64,000 bases of DNA from Sphaerolaimus hirsutus (lineage: Eukaryota > Nematoda > Chromadorea > Monhysterida > Sphaerolaimidae): NCBI GenBank assembly GCA_964036195.1, contig OZ038452.1, positions 21,711,785 to 21,775,784 on the forward strand, read 5' to 3'. A program made the position numbers and the translations under genes. The notes under the pieces were generated by a model. It was not told the DNA's origin. It was given only the letters and a program-made list of their open reading frames with translations, and did not search any database. Positions within the stretch are counted from its first letter, which is position 1. Every line of letters begins with the position of its first letter. Below are positions 53,958 through 64,000 of the stretch, in pieces.

Positions 53958-55350
53958 TAGGGTTCATCCGGGATCCCGATCCCGATCCCGGATCCCGTGA
54001 AATTCCGGGATTTAGCAGTCCCGTTTAGCATTGAAAAAAATTGCCAATTAAAAAAAAATATAATTAAATATTATCTCAGCAAATCTCTCAAGGAAAAAAT
54101 ATAATTAAATCTATTGGGTTATTTTCGAAAATATAATTAAATCTCTGAGAAAATCTCTTTCAGTTAGAAAAAATCTCAGAAAATCTCTCAACTTGAATTA
54201 TGTTTTAATTGGTATTTCAAGTTTAAGCTAATTTTTTTTAACTTTAGTTGAAAAGCTTTAGCTTTGTTTAAGTTTTTTATCAACAATTTGATCAACATAT
54301 TATCTACTGACAGCACGCTTTGTACTACTGTTAAGGGCATTGCCATCATCGCAGCTTGTCAGCCCTAATAGTGACTAGAGACCAGCCACCACATAAAAAC
54401 ATATTTACATTCACTCAAACATGCATATACTTGAGTACTGAGTAAATACATTTACATTTCCTTTGAAAAATGTACCAGTACTCACCTTTATGTATACATT
54501 TTGAAAGTACACAAGTACAGAAAACGTATTTCAGATAAGTTTTTATATAAGCTTTTTAAAGCCATAGAATGGAAAAGGGGAAGAAAAACCCTCAAAAAAT
54601 TGGGACAAACTACCAAAAAGGGTGCATAAAATATTTCATCACCCTGCAAATATTCACTATCACCAAATTTTCACTTTCCACCAGTTAAAATTATTGCGCT
54701 TTGTTGGCTGAATATTCAATCATTGCTGAAAATCAATACATCACACATGTTGTATAGAGAGATTTTCTCGAGAGATTTTCTCAATCAGAGAAAATATAAT
54801 TAAATCTCTCTGGAAAATCATGGAAAAAATTTAAATCTCCCAGAGATTTTTTCAATGCTAGTCCCAATCCTGATCCCAAAACCCCAATCCCGATCCTGAT
54901 CCTGATCCCAAAATCCAAAAATACCAATCTGAATCCCGATCCTGAAAACTTTCAAATCCCAATCCTGATCCCAAGAATCTCCCAAGTCCGGGATCCCGAT
55001 CCCAGAAAAAATAGTGGAGATTTTAAAAAGTGAAGAAAATGACATTTTGCATGCAAAAATGTGAATGCAAACCCCCAGCATCCATTTTTTGTCACTTTTC
55101 TGGCATCCAACAGTGTTTTGAGACTTTTATGAACAACAGTGAATACCAGAACAGTGATGAAAATCCCTATCCCTAGACCCCAATCCCGATCCTGACAAAA
55201 TGCCAATCCCGATCCCAATCCCGATCTCGTGACCCCAATCCAGGCCAATCCCGATCCCGATCCCGATCCTGAAATCTCAAAATACCAATCCTGATCCCGT
55301 TCCCAAAACCCCAATCCTGATCCCAAAAAGTCTATCCCGTTTGAACCCTA
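53958..55350. mobile_element. hAT-like element with GATCCC arrays
   Basis: Termini TAGGGTTC and GAACCCTA are flanked by identical GCAGTAGC (53950-53957 and 55351-55358). The right arm, and more briefly the left, is made of (GATCCC) units such as CCCGATCCCGATCCCG. Confidence 0.92.
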
Positions 55351-55364
55351 GCAGTAGCCCCAAC

Positions 55365-56271
55365 TAGTGATGGAATGGCGCCATGGCGCTGGCGCCATTT
55401 AATGGCGCCAAAGGGTGCCATTGGCGCTTGGCGCCCTTTTCTCTGGTGCCTGGTGCCATCATTTTGACTGGTGCCATGGTGCCCTTGGCGCTTGGCGCCA
55501 TTTTCGCTGGTGCCAATTTGGTGCCCAGCGCCATTGTTTTGGATGGCGCCAGAAATGGTGCCAAAAGTTTGCAAATAAATGTCACCAAATATGACATTTT
55601 TGGACATTTTATCATAAATTGTTAGACATAGCTGTCAATGTACCGTATTTCCTCGAAATACCCCCTGGAATAAAGCTCCCCTCGAATCACCCCCATGTAC
55701 ACAATGTACATTATGTAAATACAAATTGATGCCAATATGCATCACAGCCACACAACAGTGGTTTGTGTAGCCATCTACGTTGATACATCCAATATTTATA
55801 TCCTGTTTTGTCACTTTTATTACCAGTTTTGGGTATGTAAAAGCCATCTTTACTACGATCTGTCTCGAACATTTCTGGGGAAATGATACAACCACTGCTC
55901 AAATAAACCCCCCGCTCAAAATTTGCACTCATTTGGGTATTTCAAGGAAATACGGTATAGGAGCGATGTAAATTAGCAGCCATTAAAACATCATTTTCAT
56001 TGTTAACATGATGTACCTTATTACAGGTGGGGGTTATTTTTTCCCCAGCTTGCACAAGGGGTATTTGGGTGAAATACAGTAACATATTCCTCATATAAAA
56101 AAGCATCTACTATGATATACGTGCGCAAATTCTGACTTTTACCATTGGCGCCATTTTGGCGCCCGGCGCCATTTTCTCTGGCGCCCTTTGGCACCCTGCA
56201 CCATTATTTTGAATGGTGCCATGGCACCATTGGTGCCTGGCGCCATTGTTCCTGGTGCTTTGCCATCACTA
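55365..56271. mobile_element. hAT-like element with GGCGCC/GGTGCC arrays
   Basis: Termini TAGTGATGGAATGGCGCC and CCATCACTA are flanked by identical GCCCCAAC (55357-55364 and 56272-56279). It contains a CCGTATTTCCTCG element. Confidence 0.92.
55641..55957. mobile_element. CCGTATTTCCTCG element nested in a hAT-like element
   Basis: It starts TACCGTATTTCCTCGAAATA and ends TATTTCAAGGAAATACGGTA. Confidence 0.85.
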
Positions 56272-56750
56272 GCCCCAACCTCAAACCCCAACATACTCGA
56301 ATGGCATCAAAATTGGGCAAGAGACAAGTCACTGGGAAGCGACAAAAGTGTTTTAGACCCACAGCCTCCCATTTCTCTATTGGGAAAAGTCCCAACTATT
56401 CTGCACAGTAGTGTATTTCAGGGTAAGAATTGCAAAAATACTGATTTTTACATAATTTTTGTGAGAAAAATACCTACTTTTACATTTTCTTTGAGAAAAA
56501 ATACCCATTTTTACGTTTTCCCTGAAAAAATACTCACTTTTACACTTATACTCTGAAAGAAGTATTTTACTCACATTGTACGCAGTGTAAAAGTAAAAAT
56601 AAAATACTTAACGCTTTCTGTTACGTTTACTCAAAAAAGTTCAGTACTTTTAACAACTCTGGTTAGATGCATAATGGGTAGAATTAGGTGCATGGTGGGC
56701 CTAGATGTATAATCGGTATAGATGCATAATGAGTCCTACTCGATATAAGG

Positions 56751-57787
56751 GGTGGTAGTCTGGGCACGGGGTGGAGGTGGAAATAATTGCAGGTGGAAAT
56801 ATCGAGTGGAATGGAATTAACTGTATCGCTGTGTTAGCGTAAGCGGTAGGTCGGAATGTCTTGTGAATATTTTATCTGCTTGTTTTATCCAATACGTTCC
56901 CGTGTATGCAAAAGTCATTCTTTCAGTCTGCAAGGCTGTTGTTTCACAAACAAAAAATTACGAAAGCGATGCGACGAGACGGAATGTGAAAACACGGACC
57001 GTGCATGTGACTGATTGGTAATTGATTTTAGAGAAAAAGTTACGTTAGCATGTATGAAAGTATAGAATGCTGCGAAACTGGACCAGAGGTCCGAAACTCC
57101 GACGACAATCCTGCCATGGCTATACTCACAGTATGCATCTGCACATACTTTTGTTTTACGAATCAGTGAACCAATGCGATACTTATTTTTGCACACACTT
57201 CATTTTTATGACGTCATGAAGGCGTGTTGAAGACGTCATGTGGAGTATATATACCGTAAATCCTGGAGTACGTCCCCGGGGTGTTTTTCAGCATACTTCT
57301 TGACTAGGATTTTATAAATACGAGGGGTGTTATTCGTGGGGGAGTTATTCGTTTTTGGCAATACAATATCAAATATAGGTATCCAAAATAAGCAATTTAG
57401 CTGCCACTGAAAATCAACATTTCAACTTGGATACCGAATTGTAAATCGATAAACGTTCAATTTTGAATTCACATGGTCTGAATCCAGCCGACCTAGCTAT
57501 GGTAAACTTAAGAAATAAAATACTTCATACGATATGCAAAAATTTCAAATGTTGAAATATTTATCTATAAAAATCACCCTTAATAGAACAGCAAAAAAAC
57601 GTTTTGATTGTGGTCAGTGTTACCCTATTTATTTAAATACAATGATCGGTGCGGATGAAAATGCACACAGCATTTCAATTGAATGATACCATAAATAGAG
57701 TACAGAACATTTGTTGAGCTCTGTACGTGCTCCGGGACCGAGTAGTATGGCACCTTAAATATGGAAAATAATCGCTGTGACCGAAAG
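56751..57787. other. Region downstream of the neuropeptide-like gene
   Basis: No coding sequence recognised. ACCGTAAATCCTGGAGTACG near 57254 looks like another relative of the CCGTATTT family. Confidence 0.4.
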
Positions 57788-57913
57788 GTGCCAGTTCCAG
57801 ACCCTGTAAAATACCCTGTAATATGTCAAATGTCATGCAAACTTTCAAAAGACATGTAAAATGCCCGGTAAAATGGCAAACGTCCGTTTTACAGGGTCCG
57901 GGACTGCCCCCAG
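57788..57913. mobile_element. Short CAG-targeting element in the 3' UTR region
   Basis: Borders AAAG|GTGCCAGTTCCAGACC and GGGACTGCCCC|CAG. It lies 26 bp past the stop of the minus-strand peptide gene, in the opposite orientation, so it would not be an intron of that transcript. Confidence 0.75.
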
Positions 57914-57938
57914 GTATGCATCCATCACCCAAAGAACA

Positions 57939-60900
57939 TCACTCGTGTTTCAACAGCTTCGCGAGCTTGTGATGCTGAGCGAGCGGCGGCAGGTGAAAGC
58001 GCTTGCCGTGCAAGCGCTGCGCCGCCATACTGGCCATCGCACCGGGCGGCAGACCTGTAGTTGTGTTGGATACATCTTGCATTGTCTCAATGGCCCTACA
58101 CACACTACTTTTTACCGTGACTTCTGTGAAAACTGAAATGGCGACATAGCGACATACAGCCTACTCTTATTGTATGTTACCTACCGTATTTACTCGAATA
58201 ATTCCCCCACTTGCATAATTCCTCCACTCGAATAGTTCCCCCCTGTGAGACGAGTGGGGAAAAAATAATTCCCCAACTTGAATAATCCCCCCCAAATGAT
58301 GGAGTAAAGCAGAGTTGGAAAAACGTATTTACGTTTACCCGAAATACCCGGTTATTCGGGTATTTATACTTACGTTTACGTTTACGTTTTCCAAAAATAC
58401 CATTACGTTTTGTTACGTTTTCCTGACCAAAATACCCGGGTACTAGGGAAAACGTAAAAAACTTGTGATCGTTCACACGTGCACATGTTCAAATGGGCTG
58501 CACCACCTGCAGCCAACAATATTCTTATGTTTTTGCATAAATGTAACGTGTAAACATACAAACAAAAAAACGGTATATGAAAAAGTGACTCGCTTGCACT
58601 TACGCATGGAATACTGGGTACATATTCATAAATGTGTTCAAATGCTGAACACAGAAACATTTTAGTTTATTTGTGGAGCCTTGCGTTAATAAATTTTTGT
58701 GATGAATTCCGACAACGCCAGCTGCAACAACTGTGAGTAGCACACATTTTGAAACTGGCTGGGCGAGTGCAACCTCTGGTGCCAGCCAATCCCAGACTCT
58801 GTAGGATGCCCTGTAAAATGTTAAATTTCATGCAAATGTATCGCAAATCCAGCCAATCCCATTTTCATGCAAACTCATGTAAAATGCCCAGCAAAATGGC
58901 AAAGATTTGCCACCTGCCAGAGCATTTTGCATGACTTTAGACACTTTGCATGACATTTGACATTTTACAGGGCATTTTATAGGGTCTGGGAGTGACGCCA
59001 GTCATGACGTGTGAAAATGATGATATTTTCCAAAGCACAATGGCAAATACTGTGTGTAAAATTTTTTTTTTTACGTTTACGTTTTATTTTACGTATTCCT
59101 TGGTATTTTAAAAATACCTTACGTTTTAGTATTGATACTTTTGATTTGAAAAAGGTATTTACGTTTACGTTTACGTTTTCCAAAAATACCAGTATTTGCA
59201 CAACTCTGCATAGTGTGATAGATACATGCTTGAAATATTTTGAGGAAAAAATAATTCCCCCACTTGAATAATTCCCCCCCTCGAATAGTTCCCCCTTCAA
59301 AAATTTCTGACGCAAAAATAATTCCCCGGGAAATTATTCGAGTAAATACGGTATATGTGTTTTAGTTTTCAAATTTACAAATTTTAACTTTCATTAATTT
59401 AAATTCAAATTTTAATTACCTAAATGTAATCATTCAACCATGTTCATTAATTTGCATTTGAAAAAAAATTCTGAGATTTTCTGAGATAATATTCAATTAT
59501 ATTTTTTCAAAATCGGCCATTTTTTCAATGCTAGTGGCCATTTCAGTTTTCACAGAAGTCACGGTGAAAACTAGTGTGTGTAGGGCGTAGCCACAATGTG
59601 CGAGTTTCAAATTAGGATTGGCAGGTGACATAAATTTCGCTATGCTATGCAATATAAATATGGCATAAATAAACTTGTCAGTGTGGATTGAATGTCAATC
59701 AAATCAATTTAAATACCAAAATAGAATTTGCTTGTAAAGTGATTAAAAACGCAATGACAAGCCTCCTCCCACCCCACGTGGAATGTGTCCCCAAAAAATT
59801 TCAAAAAGTTCAAAAAAGCTGGGTAAAATGGTGGGAACGAAAGTGAAATCAAATTTTTTCTGGAAACTACCGAGGTTTTGAAAAAGTATTTCGAACCATT
59901 CATTCACGCCGTGCAACGCTTCACGGTGACTGAGTGCGTTGCTGGTGTGGGTAAGGGGAGCTCTTTAAAAATCCTCATTTTAGGGCATGCTTGGACGTTC
60001 TGGCCGCAACTTGAGTAGCACGCTAAATGTTCCGCAAGAATCTTGCAACTGCACAAATCTCATCCGGGACTAATGCGTTTCCCGGTTTGGCTGTTTCTTT
60101 GTGTTCTTGGCTGGGGAAAATGCAGATTTCAGCCGCATCTCGAATTAAATACAGGATATCCAACTGAGATGCTCAAAATGTTTGGTTTGCCTTCATTCGC
60201 TCAGCAGTTGGGTCGAAAAGGTACTAGGTATCTCCAAAGGCATAACCCCTACCGAATAGACAAAGTAAATACAATATTCATATTCATACGAATGTGCCAC
60301 AAACACTAGTTTTCAACGGCTCTCTTTGCCGATGTTAAAAACTCGATTGAAAACTCATGCCTCATGAGTTTTCAATTGAGTTTTCAAAATCTGCAAAAAA
60401 GAACCGCTGCAAATTAGTGTGTGATGCATTAATCGCCAGTGACAACGCTCGTACAAAGTGCACACGCAGTATGTACTCACCGCGCTTCGCCTGCCGCAGT
60501 ATCTGACTGACCCAGTTGGGCCGGAGCTGCACGCTCGTGTCGTAGAAGGCGGCCCGGTCGCCGAAGTCGTCGTCGGACCCGGCGGCCCTGTGCGCGCTCG
60601 GCGGCCAGTCGTACCACGCCTTGCGCTTCCAGTGCATGTGCATCAGCGCGTCGTAGTATTGGGCCGCGTCCGCGTCCGGCCCCGCCACCGACGACCGCTT
60701 GCCCAGCGCCAGCGGCGGCACCAGGAACGGGCTGCGCGTGCGACCGACCGATGTACGCGTGCGATTTGCGGCCCACGCACTAGTTGACACATGTGTGTCA
60801 ACTAGTTTGTGTCAACTCAGATTTCGGCTTCGCGTGTCGAAATGTCGTGTCTCCAATGCCCTAATATTTGTTTCAACATCGCCGCAAGTGCATTTGAAGG

Positions 60901-61896
60901 GTGTGCTTCTAAATGTGCCGATCAACAAAAAATCGATTTTGAGATAATCGCAATTGAAAGTTTGGAGTATGCAATACCCATACATGGGTATTGGGTATGG
61001 GAATTTTGGGTATGGGTATTTCGGCCATATTGTTGGGTATCGACATGCATGGGTATAATCATTGTTTATACACATAACACTAGCTATATAACATTTCGTG
61101 AATCGTATTTTTTATAGTACAGTACATTTTAAAGGAACAAATTGGTAATAGCATGTAGATCGGTACCTTTGATAGCACAAAATCAGATAGATGTAGATCG
61201 GTACTTTTACCCATAGTAAAAAAGCACAAATTGAGTTTTTGCTGCTGATGATGCCGAGCTGACATCGGTACTTTTAGAAGCACAAAAAATAAAGTGCAGA
61301 TCGGTACATTTAGAAGTACAATTTTGAAAAATGTGTGTAGATCAGTACTTTTAAAAATACAAAAGCTGAAAAAGCTTGTAGATCGGTACTTTTAAAATTT
61401 CAAAAACTGTATTTTGCGATTTTTTTTTTTCGACCCCCCATATCTCAAAATTGAATTTCGCACCCCCCACATATTATATATATTTTTGAAGCGCATTTTT
61501 ATGGGGACCCCAAAAATGGTCCTAACTCAAATTTGAAAAATTTGTAGATCGGTACTTTTAGAAGCACACCCTTCATTTGGAGATCGCTTTGCTCTCGATC
61601 TGCGCTCTGTGAAGCCGAAATCTGAGTTGATACTGACCAGTTGACACACATGTGTCAACTAGTGTGTGGGCGGTCATTGCATTGGGTATTTTAAACGAAA
61701 CATTGCCGGCTCACAATTGCGGTGTAAACGGCGGCTGTGGGTAATCGAACTTGTAGCGCCGTTCCGCCGCGGAGCACTGCGCCCAGAGTGTAGTATTTAA
61801 ATAAATACATATCAGAACTTTCAAAAAAAGACCGGTCGACAAACTCACGGTGGCCGCCGTGGCGACAAGCAAAACGAGTAACTTTCCGACGGACAT
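57939..61896 (-). CDS. Putative neuropeptide/peptide-hormone precursor (four exons)
   Basis: Exons on the minus strand are 61896-61849, 61776-61715, 60731-60481 and 58054-57939. Junction phases are 0, 2 and 1, all consistent, with donors ACC|GTGAGT, ATT|GTGAGC and GCG|GTGAGT. The product is 158 residues. The signal peptide is MSVGKLLVLLVATAAT. ERR then frees a peptide starting YKFDYPQPPF and ending LVPPLAL before GKR, which should give a C-terminal amide. Later sites are KRK (after MHMHW), KR (after SQILRQA) and a second GKR (after AAQRLH). The chain ends KLAKLLKHE. Such precursors are cut by prohormone convertases in secretory granules. I cannot name the family; insect hansolin-type and other minor precursors should be compared. 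The short last exon could also carry a bioactive tail. Confidence 0.78.
58310..59209. mobile_element. hAT-like element with ACGTTTACG arrays
   Basis: Ends CAGAGTTGGAAAAACG and CAACTCTG, with TTTACGTTTACGTTTACG arrays on both sides. An 8 bp duplication was not found. It contains the CAG element 58789-59001. Confidence 0.6.
58789..59001. mobile_element. Diverged CAG-targeting element, innermost of a nest
   Basis: GGTGCCAGCCAATCCCAGAC on the left, GGGTCTGGGAGTGACGCCAG on the right, with family words GACATTTGACATTTTACAGG. Confidence 0.7.
59593..60292. other. Rest of intron 3, no gene
   Basis: A + strand frame at 60043-60309 has a hydrophobic start but no supporting splice or domain evidence. 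Otherwise nothing is seen. Confidence 0.35.
60293..60425. mobile_element. Short palindromic MITE
   Basis: Ends AACACTAGTTTTCAACGG and the CGCTGCAAATTAGTGTG side. The centre is ATTGAAAACTCATG / CATGAGTTTTCAAT. Confidence 0.65.
60770..61671. mobile_element. CTAGTTGACA-type element filling intron 2 of the peptide gene
   Basis: Ends GGCCCACGCACTAGTTGACA and TGTCAACTAGTGTGTGGGC. Inner pair AACTCAGATTTCGGCTTC / GAAGCCGAAATCTGAGTT. The core is a degenerate tandem of GTAGATCGGTACTTTTA(G/A)AA. It makes up roughly 900 of the 983 intron bases. Confidence 0.85.
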
Positions 61897-62154
61897 CGTT
61901 CAAAATTCTTGTAGAGCGGCAATTCAAAATTCAATGGAGGGCGGTGAAGCGGCGGCCATGCGAAGCTCATTCATTGACATGCATACCGGCGTATATCACG
62001 CGAATCATACCGATACCGTAAAGCGTATCTGATTTCAGGTGAAGTATCGGTTGCGTCAGTCGTTAGAAACGCTCATGTTTCATACGCTGTGTTTGAGAAA
62101 CACTTTTGAACTCAATTCCCACAGCTTGAAATGCAAATACTTTGTGGCTGCGCA

Positions 62155-62347
62155 CACCAGTACACTGTCGAAATTTTGTGAACTCATAAATCTGTATTGA
62201 ACACACTTGAGTTTACCAGAATGAATTCTTTTTTATCGCCGTCAACTGTAGTTGACAGACTTTTTATTGCGGCAAACTCAAATATGTGCAACACAAATTT
62301 TTAGGTAAGTTACCCAAATTTCGGTGGTGTAATAGTGTGCGCAGCGC
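62155..62347. mobile_element. Palindromic MITE, AACTCATAAATCTG family
   Basis: GAACTCATAAATCTGTATTG and the ATATGTGCAACACAAATTTT side are inverse relatives. The outer flanks GCGCACACCAGTACAC and GTGTAATAGTGTGCGC mirror. It lies upstream of the peptide gene. Confidence 0.7.
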
Positions 62348-63785
62348 CATTCGTTTTTATATTATTTGGAAGGGCGGTGTCAACTACACAAGTGATGCAG
62401 CAGCTACGCGTACAGGTACATACACGTGTGAAACGTGTCTGGCCTCAAGGCGTTCGCGAATATCGTGCCGGAACCCAATCAAGAAATGCTTTCCCACCAG
62501 CGCGCTAGGCTTTCAAATGGGAACAAATGGATCCTGTGTCAGAATGAGCACCAATAAAACGCGATGGGCGAATGCTAGCGCTGTTTCAGGTAGTGCTGGA
62601 AAATAACACTGGCAGCGGTGGCGTCGTGGCGCTGCATTGACAGAAGCACTAAGTTGGGATTGTGATATTTACTGGTCGGACTTAAGGCTATACAAAGTGT
62701 GCTACCGTATTTTGATGAATAAGTCACCTGGACAATTAGGTATAATGCATCCAATTTCAGTATAGTGAGAGAGATGTTATGTTACGAGAAAAAATAATTA
62801 TGTGGTTTTATTCGGGCGAGATATGGTATCCTTGGCAGACACGGTACTCTACAAACAGATTGGAGTTATGTCTTCGGCTGGCAGACGGCCAGCCGAGAAC
62901 TTATGAAAGGCGTGATGACGTCGAAGTGATGACGTCATGAAGACGACGTGATGGAGAGAGATGATGATGGCGACGAAAGTGATCACGTCATGATGGAGTT
63001 TCCTCCGGAAAAATGTACGGCGTAATGTCATCCGAGTATATATTTCGAAAGTGTGCGGTCCGTGGAATATATTGAAACAACCTTTCTGGAGCGTGTGCCA
63101 CAGCCAAACGGGACCGTTTCTGGCTTTCAAAGCCAAACGCTGCAACTGTTTCATTTTTCATTTTCACAACAACCACACCGGTGAGGTGATCAATCATTGC
63201 AATAAATCATTCACTAGTCGCGAAAATATTTATCTGTGGAGCAGTGCCGTGATTCGATGGAAAGAAGCCTCACACCTGCGGCAATATCAACATTTAGGCG
63301 TCATGGAAATCGCAGTGGCGCTGTGTGCGTGAAAGCACAATAAATTTTTGCGTTAGCAACAATGAGCAGCAATTCTGCGCACATTACGGGGGATAATTTA
63401 AAAGAAGGGAGAGGAAATAAACAACAAAGACGCCATCAGTGCTTGTATTAGGTTACTCATGTTTACTGTTCTGTAGTTACAACATTGATGGCAACTGCAC
63501 CCAGCATTGCATATAATTAACAATATCAATGATTATTCGATCAAAGTTGTTTAAAGTACTGAACCTTTTTCAAAATTGATGTAAACGTAAAGTATTTTTT
63601 TTTTCACCCCTGAGTACAGAAAAAGTAAAGTCAAATTTTCTACTTTTACTTATGAGTAAATGTGAGTGAACGTCCTTTTTCCTTATAAAACGTGAAAGTA
63701 AGTATTTTTGACAAATTTTGCCCCAATTTTCATTCAAATAACTAATATTTATTCCTTTTTGCACATTCTCACCTTCAAATTCATT
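62348..63785. other. Intergenic, no gene supported
   Basis: Several open frames, none with a domain or splice support. GATGACGTC-rich stretch at 62900-63000. Confidence 0.4.
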
Positions 63786-63789
63786 AAGT

Positions 63790-64000
63790 TCATTAAAGGT
63801 GAGTATACTCCGGTTACTTTACACCCTGCACGCGTGGTTCCCGCTGGAAGTGTGCCAACGATGGATAACGCGTCCGAGTTTCATAAAAAGATGACAAAAT
63901 TGATTTTTGTTATAATGTTATTCATTAATAACATATTGACATCGATGAATTTTTTCATATTTTTACGGAAATCGCATGATTTAATAATCATTGGCACGCT
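63790..64000. mobile_element. MITE running off the right edge
   Basis: GTATACTCCGGTTACTTTAC and CGCTGGAAGTGTGCCAACG match the ends of 21720-21945 in inverse orientation. Confidence 0.55.

Larger units (their letters stand above)
53664..56413. mobile_element. Inner element with TACACTACTGTGCAGAA ends
   Basis: TACACTACTGTGCAGAAAAG at 53664 is matched by the inverse CTATTCTGCACAGTAGTGTA ending 56413. The ends resemble Tc1/mariner termini and are bounded by TA. No transposase frame is visible. Confidence 0.5.
53437..56741. mobile_element. Mutator-like outer element of a nest
   Basis: About 75 bp inverted ends (CATTATGCATCTAAACCG on the left, inverse CGGTATAGATGCATAATG on the right) are flanked by the same 9 bp, GATATAAGG (53428-53436 and 56742-56750). 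It contains at least three other elements. It is a long relative of 43568-43950. Confidence 0.85.
58187..59353. mobile_element. ACTCGAATAATTCCCCC element, interrupted
   Basis: It starts ACCGTATTTACTCGAATAAT and ends ATTATTCGAGTAAATACGGT. Interrupted by 58310-59209. Confidence 0.8.
58091..59592. mobile_element. MITE (CACTAGTTTTCACCGTGAC family) carrying a nest
   Basis: Outer ends GGCCCTACACACACTA and GTGAAAACTAGTGTGTGTAG match 23331-23562. It is split by 58187-59353. It lies in intron 3 of the peptide precursor gene. Confidence 0.75.

Noticed and set aside
60043-60309. Hydrophobic + strand frame that resembles a secreted protein
   Set aside because: It lies in an intron of the peptide gene on the opposite strand and lacks splice or family support.

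Overview
This 64 kb window is repeat-rich DNA from an animal, most likely an invertebrate and probably an arthropod. The evidence is long introns with GT-AG sites, a peptide-hormone-like precursor with dibasic and GKR cleavage sites, and a dense mix of LINE, hAT-like, Mutator-like and MITE-type elements. No bacterial operons, ribosome binding sites or CRISPR arrays are present. Gene models were built by reading exons, splice sites and phases by eye, so exon ends are predictions.

Layout. 1-2.7 kb: a LINE reverse-transcriptase ORF, open through the left edge. 2.7-14 kb: repeats, including a 1.5 kb foldback and a 2.5 kb hAT-like element carrying tRNA-like pieces. 14.0-24.0 kb (+): exons of a Shisa/STMC6-like single-pass membrane protein with a Cys-rich outside and a PPPY tail. 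25.3-26.7 kb (-): three exons of a SUMO-like modifier whose last exon was not found. 27-31.7 kb: a second foldback and a three-level nest enclosing a BEL/Pao fossil. 31.7-45.3 kb (-): a 17-exon Rho guanine-nucleotide exchange factor with DH and PH domains, closest in my reading to PLEKHG5. 45.3-57.9 kb: nested non-autonomous DNA transposons. 57.9-61.9 kb (-): a four-exon putative neuropeptide precursor. 62-64 kb: repeats.

The most interesting signal is a family of short inverted-repeat elements that insert at CAG and duplicate those 3 bp. One end starts GTGCC and the other ends CCCC before the duplicated CAG, so an insertion at CAG can be removed as a ready-made GT...AG intron. Two copies are exactly the introns of two unrelated genes (15048-15251 in the Shisa-like gene, 31884-32068 in the GEF gene), with phase kept on both sides. 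This is introner behaviour: introns born from transposons. A third copy sits inside a GEF coding exon but reads CTG at its borders, so it offers no AG acceptor there. Related subfamilies with the same CAG/CTG duplication occur elsewhere in the window.

A second theme is hAT-like elements (TAGGG or TAGTG ends, 8 bp target duplications). Each family carries its own amplified end motif: GGCGCC, GGCACC, GATCCC, GGTACGGTAAA, TTCCGTTTTCC or TTCCGGTTCTC.
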